Below are positions 7,992 through 14,041 of a stretch of 14,330 bases of DNA, piece by piece. The position numbers and the translations under genes are program-made. Origin of the DNA: Actinomycetota bacterium (lineage in GTDB: Bacteria > Actinomycetota > Humimicrobiia > Humimicrobiales > Humimicrobiaceae); assembly GCA_023380915.1 (NCBI GenBank), contig JAMCSM010000163.1, positions 1-14,330 on the forward strand. Reading direction: 5' to 3'. Each line of letters begins with the position of its first letter. Position 1 is the first letter of the stretch. The notes beneath the pieces were generated by a model, which was given only the letters and a program-made list of their open reading frames with translations, was not told the DNA's origin and made no database searches.

Positions 7992-8324
7992 ATGGAAAAC
8001 TTAACAGAAATGTTTAAAGGTATTTTAGAAGGCTGCGTGCTTGAAATCATTAGTCGTGAAGAAACCTATGGTTATGAGATTACTAAAAAACTAAATGCCC
8101 TTGGATTTGAAGATGTCGTTGAAGGAACAGTATACACGATTTTACTACGTCTTGAAAAAAACAAGCTAGTAGATATAGAAAAAAAGCCATCTGAAATCGG
8201 TCCGCTAAGGAAGTTCTATAGACTAAATAATGCTGGACAAAGGGAACTTTTATTGTTTTGGGATAGATGGAGTTTTATCTCATTAAAAATTAACGACTTA
8301 AAGGAGAATTTTCATGCTAAATAA
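7992..8324 (+). CDS. PadR family transcriptional regulator
   Basis: A 110-residue PadR-type winged-helix repressor of the short class. The wHTH fold is visible: LEIISREETYGYEITKKL (17-34) contains the hallmark YGYEI; EGTVYTILLRLEKNKLV (44-60) is the recognition helix region; and the wing GPLRKFYRLNNAGQ (70-83) precedes the C-terminal dimerisation helix. GAAGG precedes the ATG. Its stop overlaps the start of the DUF1048 gene by 11 bp, so the two are co-translated. This PadR-DUF1048 pairing is common in Firmicutes, often followed by an ABC exporter, but no exporter follows here. A near-consensus promoter and a palindrome upstream suggest self-repression. The inducer is unknown. Confidence 0.92.
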   Translation: MENLTEMFKGILEGCVLEIISREETYGYEITKKLNALGFEDVVEGTVYTILLRLEKNKLVDIEKKPSEIGPLRKFYRLNNAGQRELLLFWDRWSFISLKINDLKENFHAK

Positions 8325-8682
8325 AATATTTTCAACTTTAAAACTTTGGAAACAAGAAAAAATTGATTATAAAGTTTACAAAAAAAGAATTCAGACTCTG
8401 CCAAAAGATTATCAAATTGTTTTTAAAGAAATTGAGGCGTTCATGTGGAATTTTGCATTAGGTTCAGCCGGTAGGGGTATGATGAGTGTCCTTACGGATA
8501 TACTGGAACTTTTTGAATCAGGAGCGCAAAGGGGCAAAAACGTATTCAACATTGTGGGAGATGACGTCAGCAATTTTTGTGATGGAATTCTTAAAGAAGT
8601 TCAAGCCCAAACATGGACGGGTAAAAAGAAAGAAATGCTTAATCAAACTATTCACAGGAAACTTGGAGAGCGAGGAAATTGA
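8314..8682 (+). CDS. DUF1048 family protein
   Basis: A 122-residue all-helical, probably cytoplasmic protein matching the DUF1048 family, which is usually encoded next to PadR regulators. Recognisable family features are YQIVFKEIEAFMW (33-45) and GKNVFNIVGDDV followed by SNFCDGIL (74-92), then a C-terminal W-x-x-K-x-K-x-x-LN-x-x-I pattern ending in KLG. No catalytic or membrane segment is apparent, and the molecular function of the family is not known to me. The start ATG lies inside the PadR coding end (HAK-stop) and is served by AAGGAG with about 8 nt spacing. Coupling and context suggest it works with, or is controlled by, PadR. The pair is flanked on both sides by copies of a tRNA-end-like repeat. 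Confidence 0.85.
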   Translation: MLNKIFSTLKLWKQEKIDYKVYKKRIQTLPKDYQIVFKEIEAFMWNFALGSAGRGMMSVLTDILELFESGAQRGKNVFNIVGDDVSNFCDGILKEVQAQTWTGKKKEMLNQTIHRKLGERGN

Positions 8683-8744
8683 ATAAGTCACAAAACATAG
8701 CTATTTTCACTATCAGACTTAAAAAATACTATAATAAATTCAAA

Positions 8745-8790
8745 GTGGGAAGAAGGATTCGAACCATTTTTTAAGGGAATTAATTAATTT
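8745..8790. repeat. tRNA-3'-end-like degenerate repeat, copy B
   Basis: Starts GTGGGAAGAAGGATTCGAACC and continues with a T-rich stretch, TTAAGGGAATTAATTAATTT. GGATTCGAACC is the exact reversed T-arm half of the tRNA-Cys at 10165-10238, but the opposing stem is not conserved, so it is not a functional tRNA. It shares most positions with copy A from TTCGAACCA onward. Copies A and B flank the PadR-DUF1048 unit in the same orientation. Confidence 0.5.
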
Positions 8791-8814
8791 TAAGAACCTT
8801 TTTAACAAAATATG

Positions 8815-8824
8815 GGGTTAACCC
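8815..8824. promoter_or_regulatory. GGGTTAACCC palindrome upstream of the TPM promoter
   Basis: A perfect 10-bp dyad, extending with one mismatched pair to TAT-GGGGTTAACCCT-ATA (8811-8828). It ends 10 nt before the predicted -35 box, a position suited to an activator or repressor. No cognate regulator is evident. Confidence 0.3.
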
Positions 8825-8834
8825 TATAATTAAT

Positions 8835-8864
8835 TTAACACACTTAATTAAATTTGAGTATAAT
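8835..8864 (+). promoter_or_regulatory. promoter of the TPM-domain gene
   Basis: TTAACA (8835-8840), an 18-nt spacer and a perfect TATAAT (8859-8864). The predicted start near 8871 leaves a leader of about 127 nt, unusually long compared with its neighbours. Confidence 0.6.
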
Positions 8865-8997
8865 CATAGTTAATCTCTCTCCTAAATGCTTTTAAACCTT
8901 TGCTTGATATTTAAACGTTAGAATGTAAAAATTATAGAACTATTTTGTAAATTAATATCCTTTAATATAAATTAAGAATGAGTTACCTTGTAATTAA

Positions 8998-10032
8998 ATG
9001 ATAAAAAATAAAAGACTAACTCTAATACCATTAATTATTGCATACCCATTTATATTATTTATAATTTTATCCTTACTATTATCCATTTCCTCCTGCATAT
9101 CAAAAAAAGAAGTATCTTCGGATGAGGCAGGTAATATTAACTACCCAGCATACAGCGGATTTGTAAATGACTATACAAATACACTGTCGGATGAATGGAA
9201 AATTAAAACAGAAAACCTAACACAAGAAGTTGAAAGGAAAACTTCATGTGAAATTGCAGTAGCAATAATTGGCAGTCTAAACGGCAGTTCAATAGAAGAA
9301 TATGCAGCAGGCTTATTTAACAGCTGGGGTGTTGGAAAGAAAGGCAAGGATAATGGTGTGCTTCTTCTTGTATCAATGAAAGACCGCAAATTAAGGATTG
9401 AAGTTGGTTACGGGCTTGAAGGCATTATTACAGACCTTGAGGCAAAAGAAATAATAGATAATGTTATTGTACCAAGGTTTAAGGAAAATAATTACAACTC
9501 CGGAATATACAATGGTGTTGTAGCTATAGCCAATAAGATATATAAAGAAGAAGGAAAAGCTACAGTTGCATATTCGGATAAAGTACAAACTACGCCCAAA
9601 AAAAGTTTTACACAGTCAAAAGCCTTTCCATTTATTATTATTTTAACCACTCTTTCTCCTTTGATATTTATTCTCTTTTCCTTGATATTAATCAGCAGTA
9701 TTATTGGCGTAGTTGCATTAGCTTATTACATAAAAATTCACAAATGCCCCAAATGCCATAAGTTAGGACTGATTCTAAAGCAGACCATACTTGTAAAGCC
9801 AACTTATGATTCTCCCGGGAAGACTGAAATTGAAAAAAGTTGCAGATACTGCGGTTATTATGGAAAAAAGACCTTAGCAATTCCAAAATTATCAAAATAT
9901 AGCAGTTTAGGAAGCAGCAGCTACAGGAGTTTCTCATCATTTAGCAGTTCACATAGTTCTAGCAACTCACATAGTTTTAGCAGTTTCGGAGGTGGCCATT
10001 CAGGTGGTGGTGGAGCAAGCGGACACTGGTAA
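8998..10032 (+). CDS. TPM-domain (YgcG-like) lipoprotein with zinc ribbon and Gly/Ser tail
   Basis: A 344-residue envelope protein. Residues 7-32 form a hydrophobic leader ending in ISSC, a plausible lipobox with lipidated Cys33. Residues 52-185 are a TPM domain: FVNDYTNTLSDEW, CEIAVAIIGSL, LFNSWGVGKKGKDNGVLLLVS and KLRIEVGYGLEGIITD are characteristic of the YgcG/TPM family, linked to membrane-protein or photosystem repair in plants and of unclear function in bacteria. A second membrane segment spans about 209-245. It is followed by a four-cysteine zinc ribbon (C250, C253, C282, C285), a Ser-rich stretch, and the family-typical glycine tail SGGGGASGHW. Topology would place TPM outside and the zinc ribbon inside the cell. 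The ATG has no good Shine-Dalgarno and there is no in-frame alternative upstream. Confidence 0.86.
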   Translation: MIKNKRLTLIPLIIAYPFILFIILSLLLSISSCISKKEVSSDEAGNINYPAYSGFVNDYTNTLSDEWKIKTENLTQEVERKTSCEIAVAIIGSLNGSSIEEYAAGLFNSWGVGKKGKDNGVLLLVSMKDRKLRIEVGYGLEGIITDLEAKEIIDNVIVPRFKENNYNSGIYNGVVAIANKIYKEEGKATVAYSDKVQTTPKKSFTQSKAFPFIIILTTLSPLIFILFSLILISSIIGVVALAYYIKIHKCPKCHKLGLILKQTILVKPTYDSPGKTEIEKSCRYCGYYGKKTLAIPKLSKYSSLGSSSYRSFSSFSSSHSSSNSHSFSSFGGGHSGGGGASGHW

Positions 10033-10084
10033 AATATCTATGCATCTCTAAAAGCCATCTATAATGAATTTGGTTAATCCTCGT

Positions 10085-10120
10085 GACTGCCCAGAGATGA
10101 TTCGAACCATAATCAAATTA
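10085..10120. repeat. tRNA-3'-end-like degenerate repeat, copy C
   Basis: GACTGCCCAGAGATGATTCGAACC followed by ATAATCAAATTA, between the TPM gene and tRNA-Cys. It shares the reversed T-loop ATTCGAACCA with copies A and B and lies only about 60 bp from the intact tRNA-Cys, oriented the same way. Similarity outside the core is weak, so it may be an independent tRNA relic. Confidence 0.35.
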
Positions 10121-10164
10121 TATATAAATTAGTGTAACTAAGAATCAATAGATATATCAATATG

Positions 10165-10238
<74 letters not shown>

Positions 10239-10266
10239 TTATTTATTACAGTTGAAGTGAAAACTT

Positions 10267-10272
10267 ATTATA
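10267..10272 (-). promoter_or_regulatory. possible -10 box of tRNA-Cys
   Basis: Minus strand TATAAT lies 28 nt upstream of the tRNA 5' end, but no good -35 is found at the usual distance in this A/T homopolymer-rich stretch. Confidence 0.3.
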
Positions 10273-10352
10273 AAATAAAAAAAAATAAAATAAAAGAAGT
10301 CTAAAAACAATACATAGAATCGTACAAAATATATTCAAAGGTTATGGTAAGA

Positions 10353-11369
10353 TTAAAAAACCCCATCAATTTTTGAATTGCAATTTTGGCACGATCCTCC
10401 CTTAATCTTATTATCCAGGATAGAAAATCCTGTTCTCTTCAGAACCAGACTTCCGCAATTGCTGCAGAATGTATCTTCACTGCTATTACCAGGTATGTTG
10501 CCCCCATAAACATACTTCAATCCGGACTTTTTACCTATATCGACAGCTTTCATTACACTCTTTACATCTGTTGCAGGAATGTCAGATTTATACTGTGGAT
10601 AATAAGCGCTTATATGCCAGGGAATTTTCTCACTGACTCCTGTAAGAAATTCTGCTGTTCTCTTAAGCTCTTCTTCCGAATCGTTTAGTGTTGGAATAAG
10701 AAGAGTTGTCACTTCAATCCAGATACCCATTTCATACATTAGCCCTATATTATTAAGAACCGGAGCAAGCCTTCCTCCAACCTTTTCTCTATAAAAATCT
10801 TCCGAAAAACTTTTCAGGTCAATATTTGCAGCATCAAGATAAGGTTTTATCATATCCAGGCATTCTTTTGTCATAAAACCATTGGTCACAAAAACATTTT
10901 TCAAACCTTCTTCCCGGGCAATTTTTGCAGTATCATAAGCAAGTTCAAAATATATGGTTGGCTCGGTATAAGTATAAGAAATGCTCTTACAATTATATTT
11001 CAAAGCATCACTTACAAGTTTTTCGGATTTAATTTCTTTTCCTTCAATCCTGTCATGATCACAGGGTGACTGAGATATCTGCCAATTCTGGCAGAAGAAA
11101 CACTTAAAATTACATCCCGGAGTAGCTATTGAAAGCGATAATGAACCCGGCAGGAAATGGAACAATGGTTTTTTTTCTATAGGATCAACATTTTCAGCAA
11201 TTATCTTATCATAAACCAAGGTATGCAAGGTTCCTTTGATATTTTTTCGCACACTGCATATACCTTTATCTCCATCTTCGATCACACATCTGTGCGAACA
11301 GAGATTACACCTCAACTTTTCATTTTTTAATTTTTTATAAAGATATGCTTCCTTCACAATATCACTCAT
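10353..11369 (-). CDS. amrS: AmrS-type radical SAM protein (AmmeMemoRadiSam family)
   Basis: A radical SAM protein of the AmmeMemoRadiSam/PflA-related type, 338 residues from the ATG at 11369. The [4Fe-4S]/SAM motif is CNFKCFFC (C86, C90, C93), in the family context TPGCNFKCFFCQNWQISQ. Ahead of it is the family's N-terminal cysteine cluster CNLCSHRC plus GIC (C21, C24, C28, C38). The C-terminus adds a CxxC pair (C302, C305) and another (C327, C330) that look like a small zinc ribbon. YTYTEPTIYFE, FVTNGF and NIDLKS are usual in this family. The physiological reaction is not established to my knowledge. An upstream GTG at 11387 would add six hydrophobic residues; neither start has a clear Shine-Dalgarno. 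The usual AmmeMemo partners (AMMECR1, Memo) are not in this window. Confidence 0.9.
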   Translation of the reverse strand: MSDIVKEAYLYKKLKNEKLRCNLCSHRCVIEDGDKGICSVRKNIKGTLHTLVYDKIIAENVDPIEKKPLFHFLPGSLSLSIATPGCNFKCFFCQNWQISQSPCDHDRIEGKEIKSEKLVSDALKYNCKSISYTYTEPTIYFELAYDTAKIAREEGLKNVFVTNGFMTKECLDMIKPYLDAANIDLKSFSEDFYREKVGGRLAPVLNNIGLMYEMGIWIEVTTLLIPTLNDSEEELKRTAEFLTGVSEKIPWHISAYYPQYKSDIPATDVKSVMKAVDIGKKSGLKYVYGGNIPGNSSEDTFCSNCGSLVLKRTGFSILDNKIKGGSCQNCNSKIDGVF

Positions 11370-11428
11370 AAAAAGAAAAAGACCCACAAAAGCAAAATTT
11401 TTAATATGGAATATTAATTATGAATATA

Positions 11429-11458
11429 ATTATAAGCCAATATTTTGAGGTTTGCCAA
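11429..11458 (-). promoter_or_regulatory. promoter of the AmrS-like gene
   Basis: Minus strand TTGGCA (11453-11458), an 18-nt spacer and a perfect TATAAT (11429-11434). The predicted start is near 11422, about 53 nt before the ATG. Confidence 0.55.
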
Positions 11459-11525
11459 TTAATAATTTGTTGCAATATGTTTGGCTGACGATGGATTTAT
11501 CTGCTATTTATTTATTCAGACATGT

Positions 11526-11648
11526 ATTGACCGCACCTTCATACACGATAAGGCAGCTGGAGATCTTGGATATAAACCTCTTGTTTCAAAAGAAGAAGTT
11601 TATATAAAAAAACACCTGAATGGTTTAAGAATCATTTATCCGAGATAA
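11526..11648 (+). pseudogene. C-terminal relic of an extended SDR (3-beta-HSD/epimerase-type) gene
   Basis: An open plus-strand frame ends at TAA 11646-11648 and reads DRTFIH, then DKAAGDLGYKPLVSKEE (from 11547) and VYIKKHLNGL. This is the typical C-terminal end of extended short-chain dehydrogenases of the 3-beta-hydroxysteroid dehydrogenase/NAD-dependent epimerase group, where 'DKAKRELGYKP-x-VS-x-EEG' precedes the last helix. The frame is closed by a stop at 11463-11465 with no start codon or catalytic domain (no TGxxGxxG, no YxxxK), so only the tail survives. It converges on the next minus-strand gene, 8 bp away. The identification rests on about 25 residues read by eye. No translated gene of this family is otherwise visible in the window. 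Confidence 0.6.
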
Positions 11649-11656
11649 ATTAAGTA

Positions 11657-11950
11657 TCAACTTTCTGATTTTTTCATATTGGGATTCTCTTTTATATAAT
11701 CAACCATCGCCTCTGCATTAGTAATAATCCACCTGATGTCTGCTATAGGGTTTTTAATCTGCTCAAGAAATCTTTTATAATTGTATTTTGAAAGTTCGAA
11801 TCTTGACACTATTTCTATGAAAGATACAAGCCATTTTACTATTGATTTTTGTTCAACCTGATCCAAAATAATGTCTTTGTATGCCACCTCTTTTATTTTT
11901 TCCAGTTCTTCTTCGGCTTTTTTAATCAAATTTACTTCTTTTGTTTTCAT
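11657..11950 (-). CDS. small helical protein, function unrecognised
   Basis: A 97-residue, charged, mostly helical protein that I cannot assign to a family. Residues 5-35 are rich in K/E with heptad-like spacing and could form a coiled coil. Residues 38-50 (IVKWLVSFIEIVS) are amphipathic and hydrophobic, and IADIRWIITNAEAMVDYI (69-86) forms a second hydrophobic helix. No signal peptide, cysteine pair or catalytic motif is seen. Coding status is supported by a strong GAGGTG (11956-11961) a few nt before the ATG. It may be part of the same minus-strand group as the YtxH gene upstream, but 269 nt with a large hairpin separates them, so independent expression is possible. No convincing promoter was found. 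Confidence 0.62.
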   Translation of the reverse strand: MKTKEVNLIKKAEEELEKIKEVAYKDIILDQVEQKSIVKWLVSFIEIVSRFELSKYNYKRFLEQIKNPIADIRWIITNAEAMVDYIKENPNMKKSES

Positions 11951-12061
11951 AATTTCACCTCGATAGTTTTTTATTTATTTCAGTTATAATTCTTAAGTGA
12001 TATTGCATTACATTTCAATTTCATTTTTAAATTTTTTTATTCAAAGACCGATTTTATTATC

Positions 12062-12097
12062 AATAATAGGGCCTTGTCTTCTGCAAGCCCTATTATT
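12062..12097. other. strong stem-loop in the gap between YtxH and the 97-residue gene
   Basis: AATAATAGGGCCTTG (12062-12076) pairs with CAAGCCCTATTATT (12084-12097), 14 base pairs with one bulged C and a 7-nt loop. A second, outer inverted repeat CAAA(GA)CCGATTT (12042-12054) / AAATCGGTTTG (12141-12151) encloses it. A U-run is missing on either strand, so it is at best a weak terminator. It sits just before the Shine-Dalgarno of the RidA-like relic and could be a leader structure or the core of a small palindromic element. Confidence 0.55.
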
Positions 12098-12109
12098 TGG
12101 AAGGAGTGT

Positions 12110-12157
12110 ATGAAAAAAATCATTTATACCGATAAAGTACAAATCGGTTTGTATTAA
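12110..12157 (+). pseudogene. 5' relic of a RidA-like (YjgF/YER057c/UK114) gene
   Basis: A well-formed AAGGAG (12101-12106) is followed by ATG at 12110 and 15 codons, MKKIIYTDKVQIGLY, then TAA. Functional RidA proteins, which hydrolyse reactive enamine/imine intermediates, commonly begin 'MKKIIYTDKAPKAIGPYSQA'. Here the match fails after TDK, two residues appear lost, and the frame stops where the conserved core should begin. No further RidA sequence follows in 12158-12219. A functional 15-residue peptide is an alternative. The SDR relic 460 bp to the left lies on the same strand, so both may come from one decayed plus-strand region. Confidence 0.4.
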
Positions 12158-12219
12158 TATTAAAATAATTATTCATAAAAATCAAGTATTTTTTAATTAT
12201 TTTTTTAAAATAATTCATA

Positions 12220-12477
12220 TTAATTATCTTTTTTACTCTTTTCACTCATCTCTTCAAACATATTCTTGCTTTTTTCAGCAAATTTTTTTGTTTTATCAAC
12301 CATCCCAGACATTTCTTCTTTACTTTTCTTTATGAATTCTTCACCTTTATTTTTTATCTCTTCCCTCATCTCCTTCCCCGATTTAGGCGCCATCATCATC
12401 CCAATGACATAACCTATAAATAATCCTGATAATAGTGAAATAAAAATACCCATACTTTTTTTATTTTCCATGCACAT
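12220..12477 (-). CDS. YtxH domain-containing protein
   Basis: An 85-residue YtxH-family protein, small membrane-anchored and often general-stress-associated in Bacillus. Residues 8-29 form one glycine-containing transmembrane helix (IFISLLSGLFIGYVIGMMM). The family signature APKSGKEMREEI follows at 30-41, and a long K/E-rich amphipathic tail (42-85) ends the protein. The first ATG (12477) has AAGGAG 8 nt upstream and is preferred over the second ATG at 12471. A good leader palindrome, CAAAACGTTTTG (12507-12518), lies at the predicted start of transcription, so a LacI/CcpA-type repressor may control it. Molecular role is not known. Confidence 0.85.
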   Translation of the reverse strand: MCMENKKSMGIFISLLSGLFIGYVIGMMMAPKSGKEMREEIKNKGEEFIKKSKEEMSGMVDKTKKFAEKSKNMFEEMSEKSKKDN

Positions 12478-12506
12478 TTTATTATCTCCTTAATCATTTA
12501 ATTAAG

Positions 12507-12518
12507 CAAAACGTTTTG
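12507..12518. promoter_or_regulatory. CAAAACGTTTTG operator-like palindrome before YtxH
   Basis: A perfect 12-bp palindrome with the AAACGTTT core typical of LacI/GalR-family (PurR/CcpA-like) operators. It lies immediately downstream of the predicted -10 and start site of the YtxH gene, where a bound repressor would block transcription. No LacI-family gene is in the window. Confidence 0.5.
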
Positions 12519-12525
12519 TATATTA

Positions 12526-12554
12526 ATATTAATATAATAACACTACAAAATCAA
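12526..12554 (-). promoter_or_regulatory. predicted promoter of the YtxH gene
   Basis: Minus strand TTGATT (12549-12554), 17 nt and TAATAT (12526-12531). The boxes match 4 of 6 bases each, but the location directly before the palindrome supports it. Confidence 0.38.
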
Positions 12555-12612
12555 GGATTTTTAATCTCTGGTTCCTATGTAGAAAAGTGAGTGTATTGTT
12601 CATAGAAGTGTT

Positions 12613-12672
12613 GAATGGAACCCTCCAATTGAATTGATTAAGAATAAATATTTTCAACTGAGGGTTTAATTC
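12613..12672. repeat. 60-bp imperfect inverted repeat
   Basis: GAATGGAACCCTC (12613-12625) and GAGGGTTTAATTC (12660-12672) pair at 11 of 13 positions around a 34-nt AT-rich centre. The element may be a degenerate miniature transposon or insertion-sequence end. No transposase reading frame could be recognised. The GGAACC inside the left arm recalls the GAACC core of repeats A-D, but nothing else matches. Confidence 0.45.
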
Positions 12673-12741
12673 ATTTTTTTAATGATAAAGATTATAATTT
12701 TTACGTAACACTCATTATGAAATAATTTAGATCAATAGTTT

Positions 12742-12770
12742 TTGTCAGAACTGTAAAACTAAAATATTTA
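12742..12770 (+). promoter_or_regulatory. possible promoter of the ATP-grasp gene
   Basis: TTGTCA (12742-12747, 5 of 6), 17 nt and TATTTA (12765-12770, weak). The start would fall near 12777, giving a leader of about 32 nt to the ATG at 12809. A better -10 (TATAAT at 12693-12698) lacks a good -35. Confidence 0.28.
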
Positions 12771-12808
12771 ATTGCTTTCAGTTAATGATTTTTATGGATA
12801 AGGTTAAT

Positions 12809-13789
12809 ATGGTTAAAAAACTTCCCCATATTATAAAAAAAACCATTAAAAAACTCCTCCGCCCTATTTGTTACTCATACACTGGATATAAAGTATTTGA
12901 TTTTATTAATAGGCTAACCGGATATAAAAAAGAAAGGCAAAAGTTTTTTAGTTCATTGGGGTATTACCCTAATTTAAAAAATCCACAGAGTTTTAATGAA
13001 AAAGTCATATGGAAAAAAATATATGATCGAAATCCTTTACTTCCAATTGTTTCTGATAAATACAAGGTAAGAGAGTATTTAAAAGAAGTCTTGGGAGAAA
13101 AAGAGGCTGAAAAGATTTTAATTCCACTTCTTTATGTAACCAATAACCCCGAAAATATTCCTTTCGATACTCTTCAAGAAGAGTATATTATCAAGCCGAA
13201 CCATGCAAGTGGAATGATTCTTCTTGCAGAAAATATAGAAAAGCAAAAAAGATATACCATCATAGATGACCACAAAACCACCATACTTTCTGACTGCAAT
13301 CAAACAAGAAGCAAGATTATAAAGATCTGCAAAAGGTGGATTTCAATGCCTTATGGTTTTAGTTCAAATGAATGGGCATATCAGAAGATAAAACGAAAAA
13401 TAGTAATAGAAAAACTTTTACGCGATAATTGTGGAAAAATTCCTGCTGATTATAAGTTTCATATGTTTTATGGAAAATGTAAATTTATATATGTATGCTC
13501 AGGGCGTTATGGTAATTTCACATTGACATATTATGATACAAACTGGAATTCATTAAATGTTTCATATGACAAACCTATAAAACCAACAAAAAAGCCGGAT
13601 GTTTTAGATAAGATGATACTCATTTCAGAAAAGCTAAGTAAAGATTTTGATTATGTAAGAATAGATTTATATATTACAGATAATAATATTTACTTCGGTG
13701 AAATTACACAATACCCTGATTCTGGACATCGCAAATTTACCCCAACAGAATTTGATTTTAAGCTTGGTAAATATTGGAAGATAAAATAA
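12809..13789 (+). CDS. TupA-like ATP-grasp family protein (surface polysaccharide modification)
   Basis: A 326-residue ATP-grasp protein of the TupA-like family, whose members sit in cell-surface polysaccharide loci; TupA itself is linked to teichuronopeptide synthesis, adding amino acid or peptide groups. Diagnostic blocks are SFNEKVIWKKIYDRNP (61-76), SDKYKVREYL (82-91), IKPNHASG (128-135, ATP-binding), IEKLL (200-204), DYKFHMFYGK (214-223), VRIDLY (283-288) and the metal-site FGEIT (296-300) with the trailing GHRKFTP. The start is placed at the third in-frame ATG because AAGG (12800-12803) lies 5 nt before it; ATGs at 12785 and 12794 have no Shine-Dalgarno but would add 8 or 5 residues. 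It stands alone, without glycosyltransferases nearby, so its acceptor is unknown. An N-terminal basic segment (about 1-30) might associate with the membrane. Confidence 0.83.
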   Translation: MVKKLPHIIKKTIKKLLRPICYSYTGYKVFDFINRLTGYKKERQKFFSSLGYYPNLKNPQSFNEKVIWKKIYDRNPLLPIVSDKYKVREYLKEVLGEKEAEKILIPLLYVTNNPENIPFDTLQEEYIIKPNHASGMILLAENIEKQKRYTIIDDHKTTILSDCNQTRSKIIKICKRWISMPYGFSSNEWAYQKIKRKIVIEKLLRDNCGKIPADYKFHMFYGKCKFIYVCSGRYGNFTLTYYDTNWNSLNVSYDKPIKPTKKPDVLDKMILISEKLSKDFDYVRIDLYITDNNIYFGEITQYPDSGHRKFTPTEFDFKLGKYWKIK

Positions 13790-13820
13790 TTGGCAATTAT
13801 ATGGTGTCCCATTGTTTACA

Positions 13821-13851
13821 AAATTGGAACCAAATTTTAAAAGAGATTATG
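13821..13851. repeat. degenerate repeat, copy D (A-like)
   Basis: AAATTGGAACCAAATTTT followed by AAAAGAGATTATG. Against copy A (7822-7857) it keeps GAACCAA, TTTTAA and GAGATT in order and spacing, but the T-loop TTCGA has become TTGGA. It is the most diverged copy and could be chance in AT-rich DNA. Confidence 0.3.
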
Positions 13852-14012
13852 AAATTAAAAGAATTAGGAAAATAAAGAGGTATACCAAAAAAGTTTATTT
13901 TGTTTTAGATTCTTCTTAATCCTGCTTTTTCATCTACTTAAGTATCTGATTTGTGAAGTTTAAATTAAATTAATATATTATAAATAATATAATACTTATA
14001 TTGATTATTGTA

Positions 14013-14041
14013 TTTACAAACATAATATTATTTGTTATAAT
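14013..14041 (+). promoter_or_regulatory. promoter of the Flp pilin gene
   Basis: TTTACA (14013-14018), exactly 17 nt, then a perfect TATAAT (14036-14041). The predicted start is near 14048, about 67 nt before the ATG. This is among the best promoters in the window and fits abundant pilin expression. Confidence 0.68.

Larger units (their letters stand above)
8683..8997. other. 315-nt intergenic region between DUF1048 and the TPM gene
   Basis: Contains copy B of the tRNA-end-like repeat (8745-8790), a 10-bp palindrome (8815-8824) and a strong plus-strand promoter (8835-8864). No additional reading frame or terminator hairpin was seen. Confidence 0.7.
12478..12808. other. 331-nt divergent intergenic region between YtxH and the ATP-grasp gene
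   Basis: Holds the YtxH promoter and palindrome (12507-12554), an imperfect inverted repeat (12613-12672) and a candidate plus-strand promoter (12742-12770). Frames around 12560-12670 give short peptides on both strands, but none is recognised. Confidence 0.6.

Noticed and set aside
8745..8790. Copy B as a functional tRNA gene
   Set aside because: Only the T-loop half matches; no anticodon arm or acceptor pairing can be built from flanking sequence.
9701..9940. Minus-strand 79-residue frame within the TPM gene
   Set aside because: It is antisense to the zinc-ribbon region and has no recognisable protein features; cysteine-rich appearance is complementary to the real frame.
12062..12097. Stem-loop as an intrinsic terminator
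   Set aside because: Neither strand has a U-run after the stem, so termination is not supported, although the structure itself is real.
12560..12670. Short frames suggestive of a transposase relic
   Set aside because: Peptides on either strand (such as VEWNPPIELIKNKYF) could not be tied to a family and each is broken by stops.
13849..13875. Eight-codon SD-ATG frame (MKLKELGK)
   Set aside because: Too short and in AT-rich DNA overlapping repeat copy D; no attenuation hairpin follows.
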